Positions 32,601 to 40,152 are shown, numbered from the stretch's first letter. The stretch is 64,000 nt of DNA from Trichothermofontia sp964536415 (GCA_964536415.1 CAZHXN010000004.1:38705-102704), one strand, 5' to 3'. A program made the numbers and translations. Notes: a model not told the origin generated them from the letters alone.

Positions 32601-33079
32601 CTACCCACATAGCTAATGACGGGCGTAGCGCGATCGCGGCGATAAATCAAATACAGCTTGGCATGAAGGGGGTGGCGTAAAAATAGCTTGACCTGCAATT
32701 TGTGGGCGAGGAGTTGGGATCTCAACCGCTGCAAACCCTCCTCATCAGCGGCACTGGGCGCACCATAGGTTAGTTGCTGACGGAACTCCTGTGCCATCAA
32801 GGTTTGTAATCGAATCGCCTGCCCCTGATCCATCCGCTCTGGCTCAACCCCGATCGCCAATGCTTGCCGTAATTCTTCCTTGGGCAAACGGTACATCCCC
32901 ACCAGCAATCGACAAGCCTGACCCTTCCCCCCCTCAAACCGCTCAATATCGCCATCAATTTGTCGCCACCCTCGCAAGTTAAAATAGCCCACACAGAAAT
33001 CAGCACGGTAGGCTTGCTTCAGGTAGTGCTGCAACTCAGGCAGGATGGGTTGCTCAATATTGTCATAAATACTGGACAT
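29630..33079 (-). CDS. PLD-SNF2 helicase fusion of a restriction/defence module
   Basis: 1149 residues. The N-terminal third contains a phospholipase-D-like domain with the HKD-type motif HAKLYLIYRR and SYVGSSNLTLSGL near 140-165. An SNF2/DEAD-like helicase follows: Walker A DVVGLGKTLVGTAIAHL near 276, motif II LIDESHNLRTKEG, motif III LLTATPYNKTYLDL, then the second RecA lobe with KVLIFTQFADTARYLAKAL, VLVATDVLSEGQNLQ and motif VI QRAGRVDRIGQ. About residues 640-670 come from an inserted dispersed repeat, read as PHPLTPSPREGEGEQE and FQLGAGGEG. Proteins of this architecture accompany adenine methylases in restriction-like systems and resemble DrmD of class 1 DISARM in composition. It is the first gene of the minus-strand run, so its promoter should lie in 33080-33300. 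The single PLD motif may act as a nuclease dimer. Confidence 0.93.
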   Translation of the reverse strand: MSSIYDNIEQPILPELQHYLKQAYRADFCVGYFNLRGWRQIDGDIERFEGGKGQACRLLVGMYRLPKEELRQALAIGVEPERMDQGQAIRLQTLMAQEFRQQLTYGAPSAADEEGLQRLRSQLLAHKLQVKLFLRHPLHAKLYLIYRRDRATPVISYVGSSNLTLSGLRSQGELNVEVVDRDDTNKLEQWFQERWDDRFCLDISEQLAEIIDESWAGRSLKPYFVYLKMAYHLSQEARDGLSQYRAPASFGLLPFQEAAVQIAAHHVSKRNGVIIGDVVGLGKTLVGTAIAHLCEEDYGTSTLIICPKNLGKMWQGYIDRYGLRGKVVPISQVIQELPNVPARFRLVLIDESHNLRTKEGKRYQAIKDYIEQSGSRCILLTATPYNKTYLDLSAQLQLFLRPDADLGIKPEAYIRSIGGEMQFRRRHSTIPVRSLLAFEQSPEPEDWQQLMSRYMVRRTRSFIKNTYAKQDGERYYLEFADGRRSYFPIRRPRTVQFTIGNPQTVRDSGTESDPYARLYSDRVVDVINALNLPRYGLGLYEDPKPKQPPTAEEQKLLANLSHAGQRLMGFCRTNLFKRLESSGAAFIQSLERHILRNYVYLHAIAHDLPLPIGTQDSALLDEVSNDEDEDSLLSQDWETEAPHPLTPSPREGEGEQELLAPLFQLGAGGEGSFAQRAAAIYRLYRDQYPRRFKWIRANLFRPALQQHLQQDATALIRILQLAGNWNPSTDAKLGALVALLQQQHPTEKVLIFTQFADTARYLAKALEEWGIQQVGLATGQSADPTALAWQFSPVSNEKTIPESEQLRVLVATDVLSEGQNLQDCAIIVNYDLPWAIIRLIQRAGRVDRIGQQADEILCYSFLPAEGVERLINLRGRLRDRLNENQEVVGTDEAFFEDEQAREVLLNLYNERSGVLDEADEGEVDLTSEALQIWQSAIEANPSLKGIIEKLPDVVYSTKEHEPAGTDPEGVLVYLRTDGGTDALAWVDKDGNSVTQSQMRILRMARCSIDTPPLPRHPQHHELVTRGAELIVEQTKTVAGTLGNKRSAAARTYDRLMAYTQHIRETTPLLAMGTEWEALERAIEEINQYPLKQNAIARLNRELKAGIGDEQLAKLVTFLREYDALCVINPEERRDGAQIICSMGLFRGYN
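31068..31165 (-). repeat. REP-like dispersed repeat inserted in frame in the helicase
   Basis: Contains GGAAGAGGGGAGCCAGAAGT and CTCCCTCCCTGGGAGAAGGG with TTAGGGGATGAGGG, the same family as the intergenic copies. It is read without stop as an approximately 30-residue linker (PHPLTPSPREGEGEQELLAP, FQLGAGGEG) between the two helicase lobes, next to an acidic linker (NDEDEDSLLSQDWE). Confidence 0.8.
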
Positions 33080-33307
33080 GGATTTTATACAGAGCAGGAT
33101 TTTGGGCTGACGTGATCAATCATATCCGGCAGGTTTTCAATTGGCTAAACGCTACCCTTTGCCCTGCTGAGAATCATGACGTGCAGTCCTACCAATGCCC
33201 ACGCCCTGAATTTTCAATACCAACCAGAAGCCCTCAAGCACCGTCCCAACAGATAACCTAAGCGGCACAACGGCTTAGCTGAGCCACCGATATCAACCTT
33301 TGTTTTT

Positions 33308-33529
33308 TTACAGAATTCTCAGTCGAGTCATCCTCACGACCTCACGGATTACCGCTCCAGGTAAAATTTCAATAGCATCAGGCTGTAAATAAAGCTCGAT
33401 CGCTTCCCGTATATTACTAAGAGCTTTTTCTTGTGTAATACCAGCAGATATGCACCCAGGCAATTCTGGACACCAAATTGCCCATTCGCCTGTCTCTAGG
33501 TCAGGTTCAAGTACAACTCGCCATTTCAT
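33308..33529 (-). CDS. HicB-like antitoxin-family protein
   Basis: 73 residues. The HicB-like partial RNase H fold is visible: VVLEPDLETGEWAIWCPELPGC, ISAGITQEKALSNIREAIEL and a final short tail ending VVRMTRLRIL. The family normally has a HicA toxin of about 60-80 residues next to it, with a dsRBD-like fold and a catalytic His. No such frame is visible within 300 bases on either side, so this is probably an orphan. The ATG at 33529 is preceded by AATGTAGTAACC, a poor SD. It lies between the restriction module and an integrase relic, in a region of mobile-looking DNA. Confidence 0.8.
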   Translation of the reverse strand: MKWRVVLEPDLETGEWAIWCPELPGCISAGITQEKALSNIREAIELYLQPDAIEILPGAVIREVVRMTRLRIL

Positions 33530-33699
33530 GGTTACTACATTTTCTTAGAATGTAAAGCTATCTTATGACCTCAGGCGGTTTCTCGTTGCTCACGCTTTTT
33601 TCTTTGATTAAAGACTCTTGATTTTTTCCTGTCTAACTATTAATTAGACCGCGATTGGCAGCCTAATGCCTGAAAGCCTGACATAAGGCTAAAGCCTTA

Positions 33700-34409
33700 C
33701 CATCTCTCTTGATTAAAGATATGGGCGCATCGGAGGTGGAAGCTTTCCTCACTCATCTCGCGGTTACCGAAAACGTCGCTGCTTCCACTCAAAACCAAGC
33801 CCTGAGTGCGCTCCTCTTTCTCTATCGCCACATTCTTCATCAACCCCTAGAGGAGGATATTGATGCGATTCGCGCCAAACGCCCCAAATACCTGCCGACT
33901 GTCCTGACGGCTGCCGAGGTCAAGGCACTCCTGGGGGCCATGACGGGCACGCCGCAATGAGTTGCTGATGTTATTGACCGACTTCAGGCCCATTGAGTCA
34001 TGGTTAAACACCAACACCAGCAGGATCTTCACCAGGGCTATGGTCAAGTGTATCTCCCCTATGCCCTGGCACGAAAGTATCTCAATGCCGATCGCGATTG
34101 GAGCTGGCAATATATTTTCTCCGCAAGTACCCGCTCTCAAGATCCGCGCAGTGGTATTTATCCGTCGTCATCACTTGGATGAAAATGTGATTCAAAAGGC
34201 AGTCAAAGCAGCAATCAGACAGGTAGGAATTTAATAAAAAAGCCAGTTGCCATACCCTTCGCCATAGCTTCGCAACTCACTTGCTGCAAAATAGCTATGA
34301 CATTCGCACGGTACAAGAATTACTCGGTCATAAAGATGTCAAAACAACCATGATCTACACGCACGTTCTTAACCGGGGAGGGTATGGGGTAAAGAGACCA
34401 TTGGATGAG
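33700..34409 (+). pseudogene. Integron-type tyrosine recombinase (IntI-like) relic
   Basis: Pieces in three frames rebuild an integrase. Piece 1 (33709-33960): MGASEVEAFLTHLAVTENVA, ASTQNQALSALLFLYRHILH, RPKYLPTVLTAAEVKALLGA, then a stop. Piece 2 (about 33962-34182): VIDRLQAH, HQQDLHQGYGQVYLPYALAR and SASTRSQDPRSG. Piece 3 (to 34234): RRHHLDENVIQKAVKAAIRQ. Piece 4 (about 34250-34409): HTLRHSFATHLLQNSYDIRT, VQELLGHKDVKTTMIYTHVL. The stretch ALARKY..W.WQ..F...DPRSG...RRHH is the additional domain that marks integron integrases. The 5' end (before MGAS) and about 60 residues with box-I Arg are missing, so it cannot be active. The second Arg, His and Tyr remain. Confidence 0.88.
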
Positions 34410-34472
34410 TAAGGGAAATTGAAAAATAACCGCGATCGCTGGTGTCCCCCTCGTGGGGGCTGAGGAGCGTGG

Positions 34473-34569
34473 GTCAGTCCCCCGTATGGGGGGCTGTGAA
34501 TTGAAACGCAACATTGACTACAATGGCATCGTAGTGTCAGTTTCCTTTCTAGGAGCTGTGAATTGAAAC
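34473..34569 (+). CRISPR. Two-repeat CRISPR-like relic
   Basis: Unit 1 (34473-34507, 35 bases) and unit 2 (34536-34569, 34 bases) both begin GTCAGT and both end CTGTGAATTGAAAC, separated by 28 bases. The central parts differ, and unit 1 has the palindrome CCCCCGTATGGGGG. The ending GAATTGAAAC is typical of cyanobacterial CRISPR repeats. A decayed partial unit may lie at 34442-34466 (GTCCCCCTCGTGGGGGCTGA). No cas genes are in the window. The last unit ends at the base before the ATG of the PCP_red gene, so it could alternatively be a duplicated leader. Confidence 0.4.
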
Positions 34570-34755
34570 ATGTATGACCCCAACCTAGCCGATACCCTGC
34601 AATGGACGGCGGATGCCCAAGTAAAGCTGAAAAATATCCCTTTCTTTGTGCGGTCCCAAGCCCGCCAGCGGATTGAGCAATTGGCTCGCGCACAGGAGTT
34701 AACAGTGGTGACCCCAGAACTGGTCGAGCAAGCCCGTCTTGAATTTGGTCAATAA
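34570..34755 (+). CDS. Small PCP_red domain protein
   Basis: 61 residues. The sequence W..DAQVKLKNIPFFVRSQAR followed by QRIEQLARAQELTVVTPELV and EQARLEFGQ is the PCP_red domain, otherwise the C-terminal domain of ChlB (light-independent protochlorophyllide reductase) and found alone in small proteins of cyanobacteria. It is helical, with two positive patches, and is proposed only by homology to assist the reductase or a related complex. The ATG immediately follows the CRISPR-like repeat; AGGAG lies 15 bases upstream, a long spacing. A DUF58 gene follows on the same strand after the assembly gap. Confidence 0.85.
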   Translation: MYDPNLADTLQWTADAQVKLKNIPFFVRSQARQRIEQLARAQELTVVTPELVEQARLEFGQ

Positions 34756-34814
34756 CTTCGGCAACGGTGATGCGCCTTTGGCGTCGCGTAGCTATCGTGG
34801 ATATCCCTGAATAT

Positions 34815-34827
34815 NNNNNNNNNNNNN
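34815..34827. other. Assembly gap of 13 Ns
   Basis: Thirteen undetermined bases. They fall exactly where the start of the DUF58 protein is expected, so its first codons cannot be read. The true gap size may differ from 13. Confidence 0.99.
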
Positions 34828-34829
34828 GG

Positions 34830-36017
34830 ATTTGGGACTGGCTCGAACGGTACTGGGTTGCCCCCGCCTACGCAGGCACCGTCCTCCTGGGTTTATCGAT
34901 CTTCTTCTTTGGCGCGGCCACTAACACCCTCGCCGGTTGGCTCTATGTCATGAGTGGCGTCAGTTTTGCCCTGTTGGGCATGGCCGCCGTTCTCCCGGTG
35001 CGATCGCTGCGTCAACTTCGCATCAGCCGTTGCCTGATCGATCCCATCAGTGCTGGCGATCGCCTCAGCATTGAAGTCCTCATTCACAACGACAGCAACC
35101 AGGCCAAAACCCTGCTCCAGGTTCAGGATCAGCTTCCCTACGTCCTGGGACCACCCGTGCAAACCGCGATCGAACTCATCGACGCCCACAGCACCTACCG
35201 CTGGCTCTACTACCAACCCAGCTATCGACGCGGCATCTACCGCTGGCAAACCCTGCAACTGCGTACCGCCACCCCGTTGGGTCTCTTTTGGTGTCGGCGC
35301 GATCAACAGGTCCGCGCCAAAGCGATCGTTTATCCCAAAGTACTCCCCCTGAGCCACTGCCCCCTCGTGGATGACATCGGCCAGGAAGACAGCCCCCAAT
35401 TAAACAACGACGCCCGCCTGCAAAACGCCGTCTCCGGCCTCACCCGCTCCCTGCGCCCCTACCGTTGGGGTGACCCGACCCGGTTGATCCACTGGCGCAC
35501 CAGTGCTCGCTATGGCGATCTGCGGGTGCGGGAACTGGAAGTTTTTACCGGTGGACAAGCCGTCATCATTGGCCTCGATACCCAAATGCCCTGGCCCGTC
35601 CTACCGCCCACCCCCGCCAGCACCAACACCCCCCCGGAAAAAGACGACGCCTTTGAACAAGCCGTGATCGTCGCCGCCTCCCTCTACTTCTATGCCGGTC
35701 GGCAAAGTCTGCAAGCAAAAATTTGGACCGCTGCAACCGGCCTCATCCAGGGCAATCGCCGTGTCTTGGAAGTACTTGCGGCCACCAACCCCCAGGAAGA
35801 CCTCAAGGCCGATCCCCCCCCGCACCAACCCCTCATCTGGCTTACCTGCAACCCTGCTAGCCTTGCAACCCTCCCTGCCGGAAGTCGTTGGGTCCTCTGG
35901 CAAACCGCCGACAGTCCTGCGCCCCCCGCCACTTCCCTACCGGGTCTGATCATGCAGACGGAAGCGCCTTTAGCCGTGCAATTGCAATCGCCTCTCTGGG
36001 CTAATCGAGTGGTTTAA
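34830..36017 (+). CDS. DUF58 domain protein, start lost in assembly gap
   Basis: About 395 residues readable. It begins WDWLERYWVAPAYAGTVLLG with two TM helices (about 10-30 and 33-53 from here), followed by a beta-rich domain and the DUF58 signature LRPYRWGDPTRLIHWRTSAR then GDLRVRELEVF. DUF58 proteins usually act with MoxR ATPases and a von Willebrand-like fold in assembling or activating cell-surface or metal-containing complexes; no MoxR gene is adjacent here. The frame is open upstream through the Ns to 34767, but that part (with GCGCCTTTGGCGTCGCG) looks like repeat DNA and is probably not coding. The start codon probably lies in or directly next to the gap. Confidence 0.85.
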   Translation: MWDWLERYWVAPAYAGTVLLGLSIFFFGAATNTLAGWLYVMSGVSFALLGMAAVLPVRSLRQLRISRCLIDPISAGDRLSIEVLIHNDSNQAKTLLQVQDQLPYVLGPPVQTAIELIDAHSTYRWLYYQPSYRRGIYRWQTLQLRTATPLGLFWCRRDQQVRAKAIVYPKVLPLSHCPLVDDIGQEDSPQLNNDARLQNAVSGLTRSLRPYRWGDPTRLIHWRTSARYGDLRVRELEVFTGGQAVIIGLDTQMPWPVLPPTPASTNTPPEKDDAFEQAVIVAASLYFYAGRQSLQAKIWTAATGLIQGNRRVLEVLAATNPQEDLKADPPPHQPLIWLTCNPASLATLPAGSRWVLWQTADSPAPPATSLPGLIMQTEAPLAVQLQSPLWANRVV

Positions 36018-36211
36018 TTCACCAGTTCAAATTTGGCTCCCCTGGGTTTATGGTGCGTAGTTATCTATACGGTTCACTGCATAAACTCAGAAGAGCCTCA
36101 AATTTGAAGTGCAACGGTCTCTGAACGATGTTCATACAACTATTCATAAGGCGTGCGCTAACCTAGCAGAAGCCGTAAAGGATGAGTTCTTGGCAACGGT
36201 CTTGTGACTGT

Positions 36212-36241
36212 CAGATATCTCAGATTCAGATATCTCAGATA
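36212..36241. repeat. 15-bp tandem duplication over a stop codon
   Basis: CAGATATCTCAGAT(T/A) occurs twice in direct tandem. The stop codon of the GMC oxidoreductase (36235-36237) lies in the second copy, so the duplication happened at the very end of the gene. Confidence 0.8.
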
Positions 36242-37899
36242 TCGTCTTGTCGAAGTTTTTCGACAATGCGATCGCAGGCCCGTGCCGTGATTGCCATTTC
36301 TGTGAGAGTGGGACTTTGCCAGCCGGCGGAAACCCAACAGGCCCCATCGGTGACCAGAACATTGGGAGCTTCCCAACACTGGTTATCGGGATTCAACACA
36401 GAGGTTTGGGGATTTGCGCCCATGCGGGCACCCCCAACTTCGTGAATGTAGTAACCGGGAGGAGCCACCGGCGTGGTGACTTCTTCCTGCCAGCGGACCC
36501 AATTGGCTATCAGGGGAAAGTAAAACAGCTCGGTTAGCTTGAGGCATTGCCCTCTCATGAGGGCCACGATCGCTTGAATCTGTTGGCGCATGTGGGCGAC
36601 CATTTTGTGCTCGTTGGGAGACCAGGCACAGTCAATATGGGCAACGGGAATTCCCCAGACATCGACTTTAGCGGGATTAAGGCTGACCCGATTTTCAGCA
36701 CGCGGTAAGACTTCCCCATGCCCGATTACAATGCCGACGGAACCCTCACCCGCTTTTTGTAAGGGGCGAGGGACGGCGATTCGTTGAATCCCCCCCCAGA
36801 GACCGTAGCCCCGTAAAAATTCCGCTTGGGGTTTGTCTAAGTTCCAAACGCAGGGGATAAAAAAGCTTTCGCTACCTGATAGCGGGAAGGACGCCGCCGG
36901 GGCAGGTAGCTCTGGCAACAGGAAAAACTGGGTTGTAGAGACATGATCCATTAAATAGCAGCCCAGCAACCCGGAAGTATTGGGCAGACCATAGGGTTGG
37001 TAAGCGTCGGTGGAATGGAGGAGAATCCGCACGGATTCGATCGTCGAAGCACACAGCATAATAATGCGCCCACGAACCTCGTGGCTGGTTTTGGCGTGAC
37101 GATCGACATAGACAACCCCCGTGGCTTTGTGGGTATCGCGATCGAAGGTGAGATGGCTGACCACAGCATTGGGGCGCAGATCTACCCTACCGGTAGCCAG
37201 GGCTGCTTGTAGGGAGGAACCCACACTCGACGATCGCGGCCAGGGCTGCTCAGGGGTGGGTCGATGCAAACCGAAACCTCGCGAGTGGATCAGTGGTAAA
37301 TCGGGGCATTGACGGTGCAGCACCGATTGTAGATAGGCTTCCCCAGGCGTAAACGGGGCGGGGGGTAAATACTGGCCATCGGGCAATTGGGGCAAACCAT
37401 CACAGTGGCCCTGGACCCGGAAAAAGCGCTCCAGGCGGGCGTAATAGGGAGCCAAATCAGCATGGGTAATTGGCCAGTTATCGCCGTAGCCATCCCGACG
37501 AGCGGCCTGAAACTCGTAGTCAGAGAGGCGGAGGGTAATGCCGCCCCAAGTGAGACTGCGCCCCCCCACTTGCCGCCCCCGTATCCAGTAGAACGGTTTA
37601 TGGTTTGGCGTGGTGTAGGGATTGTCTTGCTCATCGACAAAAAAATCCGGGTTAGCTTTCCAATAGCCGGGATGGGCCGCTTGATAGGATTGCCGCCGGG
37701 AAATGGCCAGGTTATACACCCGACGTGCCAGGTCACGAACCGGATGACCCAGATCGATCTTGGGATCTAAATCACGTCCTGCTTCCAAAACCAGTACCCG
37801 CAGGCCCCGTTGGCTGAGTTCCTTCGCTGCAACCCCACCCGTTGCGCCTGATCCCACCACGATCGCATCATACGGTTCAGGTGTCGCCACAATCGGCAT
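36235..37899 (-). CDS. GMC family FAD-dependent oxidoreductase
   Basis: 554 residues from ATG 37899, which has AAGGA at a normal distance; the frame extends 12 codons upstream. The FAD-binding dinucleotide fold is at the start (YDAIVVGSGATGGVAAKELS, RVLVLEAGRDLD), and the GMC signature segment GRSLTWGGITLRLSDYEF fits. The C-terminal active-site region has HEVGGARMG and the His/Asn-like position within VTDGACWVSAGWQSPTLTEM. Homologues oxidise alcohols or sugars, such as glucose or choline. The substrate is not evident. The gene is single. A tandem duplication covers its stop codon. Confidence 0.93.
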   Translation of the reverse strand: MPIVATPEPYDAIVVGSGATGGVAAKELSQRGLRVLVLEAGRDLDPKIDLGHPVRDLARRVYNLAISRRQSYQAAHPGYWKANPDFFVDEQDNPYTTPNHKPFYWIRGRQVGGRSLTWGGITLRLSDYEFQAARRDGYGDNWPITHADLAPYYARLERFFRVQGHCDGLPQLPDGQYLPPAPFTPGEAYLQSVLHRQCPDLPLIHSRGFGLHRPTPEQPWPRSSSVGSSLQAALATGRVDLRPNAVVSHLTFDRDTHKATGVVYVDRHAKTSHEVRGRIIMLCASTIESVRILLHSTDAYQPYGLPNTSGLLGCYLMDHVSTTQFFLLPELPAPAASFPLSGSESFFIPCVWNLDKPQAEFLRGYGLWGGIQRIAVPRPLQKAGEGSVGIVIGHGEVLPRAENRVSLNPAKVDVWGIPVAHIDCAWSPNEHKMVAHMRQQIQAIVALMRGQCLKLTELFYFPLIANWVRWQEEVTTPVAPPGYYIHEVGGARMGANPQTSVLNPDNQCWEAPNVLVTDGACWVSAGWQSPTLTEMAITARACDRIVEKLRQDDI

Positions 37900-38065
37900 A
37901 ACCACGTCCTTGGACAACCTCTCAATTTTAGGCAATCCGTCGCCCCTATCATAGGGATGAGACCCCGTATGGGGGGTTGAGCATTGTCAACTTGAGGCCC
38001 ACCAACATTCCCCAATTTTAAGGGTGAACATCTACTGGCTGGCGACAAAAACCGGGAGGGAAAAA

Positions 38066-38728
38066 ATGCCCATTCTGAATGTTACACCCCTGTCCATCCA
38101 AACCATTGACCTTTCCCCTGGTAGTCACCTGCTGATTCCTGAGGTCAGTTGGGAACAGTATGAAGCCCTGCTGGCTGAGTGGGGAGAAGCGCGTCGTGTG
38201 CCACGCATCAACTACTGTGAGGGAGTATTAGAACTCATGTCACCCCTACCGGCCCATGAACGCCCCCATCGGATCATTGCCGATATTGTCAAAGCCCTCC
38301 TAGATGCGCAAGATCGGGCGTGGGAAGACTTCGGTTCAACGACCTTCAAAAAGCCCAAACGGGCAGGGTTGGAACCAGATACCTGTTTCTATATCCAGAA
38401 TGCCGAACGGGCACGATCGCTGATGCGGCTGGATATGACCACTGATCCACCGCCGGACCTAGCGATCGAATCTGATGTGACTTCTAAAACGACACTGGCC
38501 GCCTATGCCGTTTTACAGGTTCCGGAAGTGTGGATCTACGATAATGGTCGCCTGACTATTTACTTATTGCGCGAAGGAGACTACACCGAATCATCGCAGA
38601 GTTTAGTATTTCCAGCGTTAGCGATCGCAACCCTCGTCCCCCACTTAGTGACGCAAGCCCTCCAGGTAGGCACCAGTAGCATGTTGCGTGATCTACGGAA
38701 ACAGCTTCAGGCAAATGAACAAGCCTAG
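38066..38728 (+). CDS. Uma2 family (DUF820) endonuclease-like protein
   Basis: 220 residues from ATG 38066 (GGGAGGG seven bases upstream). Uma2 proteins have a PD-(D/E)xK nuclease fold and are extremely expanded in cyanobacteria. The pattern EGVLELMSPLPAHERPHRII, EPDTCFYIQNAERARS, PPDLAIESDVTSKT and VPEVWIYDNGRLTIYLL is present, giving the E..., D..., E-x-S/D and T-S-K positions. Whether it cuts DNA is unknown; most are of unproven function and behave like mobile or selfish genes. The gene is alone between the GMC oxidoreductase and a dispersed repeat. Confidence 0.9.
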   Translation: MPILNVTPLSIQTIDLSPGSHLLIPEVSWEQYEALLAEWGEARRVPRINYCEGVLELMSPLPAHERPHRIIADIVKALLDAQDRAWEDFGSTTFKKPKRAGLEPDTCFYIQNAERARSLMRLDMTTDPPPDLAIESDVTSKTTLAAYAVLQVPEVWIYDNGRLTIYLLREGDYTESSQSLVFPALAIATLVPHLVTQALQVGTSSMLRDLRKQLQANEQA

Positions 38729-38732
38729 TTCG

Positions 38733-38890
38733 GGTGCATCTCACTTGTTCAACCCCCACCCTAAATCCCTCTCCCAGAACGGGAGAGAGACTTGAAAATC
38801 CAGCTCTCCTTCCCCCCATCCCCCCGCAAACGGGGGGTTAGGGGGGCTGGGAGAAGGGGCGAAGGAGATGAGGGCTGCCTGTTGCCCAAC
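38733..38890 (+). repeat. REP-like dispersed repeat, copy 4
   Basis: Contains GCATCTCACTTGT (as in copy 1), CCTAAATCCCTCTCCCAGAA, GGGAGAGAGACTTGAAAATC and the CCCCCCGCAAACGGGGGG hairpin with TTAGGGGGGCTGGGAG (as in copy 3). It lies between the convergent Uma2 and bciB genes and may double as a transcript end. Confidence 0.8.
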
Positions 38891-38943
38891 TGGGATACGT
38901 CCAGTAGTCAAACTATCTAATACCCCCGCACTCAGGACCAATC

Positions 38944-40152
38944 TTAAGACTTCGGTAACTTGTATTGGCTCACGATCCGTTTGGCAAATTCGGGGACGTG
39001 GGCCATGAGTTTTTCGGGATAGTTGCGTTTAACGTAGAGGTAATTGCGGGTGAAGTGGGAATCGATCGAAAAGCGGGCATATTCCAACCCCCGTGGCCCA
39101 ATTTTATCAATGACAACGCCCATTAACTTCGCCGCCCACATGGGTAAGGTCACCGCCTTATCATAGGCCGGAATACTTTGTTGCACCGCTTGACGACGAT
39201 CGCCCTGGGAAAAAACGGGCTGTACTTCCAGTTGGTCTTGGACCAGATCCAACATTTCCTGACCGCGTTCATTGCGCACCACGATCCATTGCCAGCCAAA
39301 GGGCGCACCCATGTATCCCACAACTAGATCCGCCAAACCATTTACATAATCAAAGCAACTCATACAGGAAGGTGCAAACACATCCTTAAGTTCCCTGGTA
39401 TTCAACCCAAAGAAAGGTACCGTTTCCGTAGAACCATCTTCATGCTTGAAATGGACGCGGAAATCCTGCATGAATTCGTAGTAAACAACCGTTTCTGGCG
39501 ATCGGCTGGTGGTCTCTAAAAACTTCTGTAACCCGGCACGAGTTACATTATCCACACAGGGCGTTCCCAGGACATAGAGCTTTTCCAAGCCTAATTGTTG
39601 CTCAACGGTGCGAAGCGCCTGGATTTGACACCCAACGCCAATCACTAGCAGGCGTTTCATCCCCGATTGTTGCACCTGTTCGAGGACGGAAAGATTGGGC
39701 GAGAGCGTCGGTTTATTCACCCGTGCGGCCAGGATTTCTTCACGGGTGCGGGCGATGACGGGTTTGGGTTGGAAGCGATCGTGCTCACTGTTCTGAACGC
39801 AGACGACCCCTTCGACTAGGCCCTTTTCCAGCATTGCGATCGCGGTGCTGCTGACGATCCCCGTCCACTGGGCACCCGGAATCGGCTCTTGTTTACGGGC
39901 AGCCATCATCCGTTGATATACCCCGAAGTAGCAGTCATCAGAGTTGTCGAGATCGCGGCTGCGACCGTGGGTTTGGGTTTCCAGATCAGGAAACTGCTGA
40001 TTCAGGAAGGCGCAGGCATCTTTGACGTAGTGGACGTAGTAGGTATCGCAGAGGCCACACTCGCTACAAAGTTCCTTCGCCGGACGCCGACTTCCGGGCT
40101 TGAGCGCTCTGGCTTTGAGATGTTTGGGCGGTTCGGGAGTAATCGCAGTCAT
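38944..40152 (-). CDS. bciB: 3,8-divinyl (proto)chlorophyllide a 8-vinyl reductase, BciB/FrhB type
   Basis: 402 residues from ATG 40152. The family is the F420-hydrogenase beta subunit-like (FrhB) group, used in cyanobacteria to reduce the C8 vinyl group in chlorophyll a synthesis with ferredoxin as donor. Seen: the N-terminal cysteine cluster in LCSECGLCDTYY, later VIGVGCQIQALRTVE and YVLGTPCVDNVTR, then FAPSCMSCFDYVNGLADLVV. These Cys residues bind two [4Fe-4S] clusters in the characterised enzyme, and FAD is the other cofactor. Length is as in characterised BciB. The gene is monocistronic. Confidence 0.93.
   Translation of the reverse strand: MTAITPEPPKHLKARALKPGSRRPAKELCSECGLCDTYYVHYVKDACAFLNQQFPDLETQTHGRSRDLDNSDDCYFGVYQRMMAARKQEPIPGAQWTGIVSSTAIAMLEKGLVEGVVCVQNSEHDRFQPKPVIARTREEILAARVNKPTLSPNLSVLEQVQQSGMKRLLVIGVGCQIQALRTVEQQLGLEKLYVLGTPCVDNVTRAGLQKFLETTSRSPETVVYYEFMQDFRVHFKHEDGSTETVPFFGLNTRELKDVFAPSCMSCFDYVNGLADLVVGYMGAPFGWQWIVVRNERGQEMLDLVQDQLEVQPVFSQGDRRQAVQQSIPAYDKAVTLPMWAAKLMGVVIDKIGPRGLEYARFSIDSHFTRNYLYVKRNYPEKLMAHVPEFAKRIVSQYKLPKS

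Noticed and set aside
29630..33079. Type I restriction HsdR as an alternative for the helicase
   Set aside because: It has an N-terminal PLD motif and SNF2-like motifs, no HsdR N-terminal nuclease pattern, and there is no hsdS.
26240..33079. Complete DISARM or BREX system
   Set aside because: No drmA/drmB/drmC, pglZ, brxC or brxL homologue is in the window; only the helicase plus methylase composition is similar.
33960..34234. Separate small genes in the integrase region
   Set aside because: The short frames align as consecutive pieces of one integron-type integrase and are relics of one gene.
37960..37990. CCCCGTATGGGGGG core similar to the CRISPR-like unit at 34473
   Set aside because: Only the palindromic core matches; the conserved ends GTCAGT and GAATTGAAAC are missing, so it is not called as a repeat unit.
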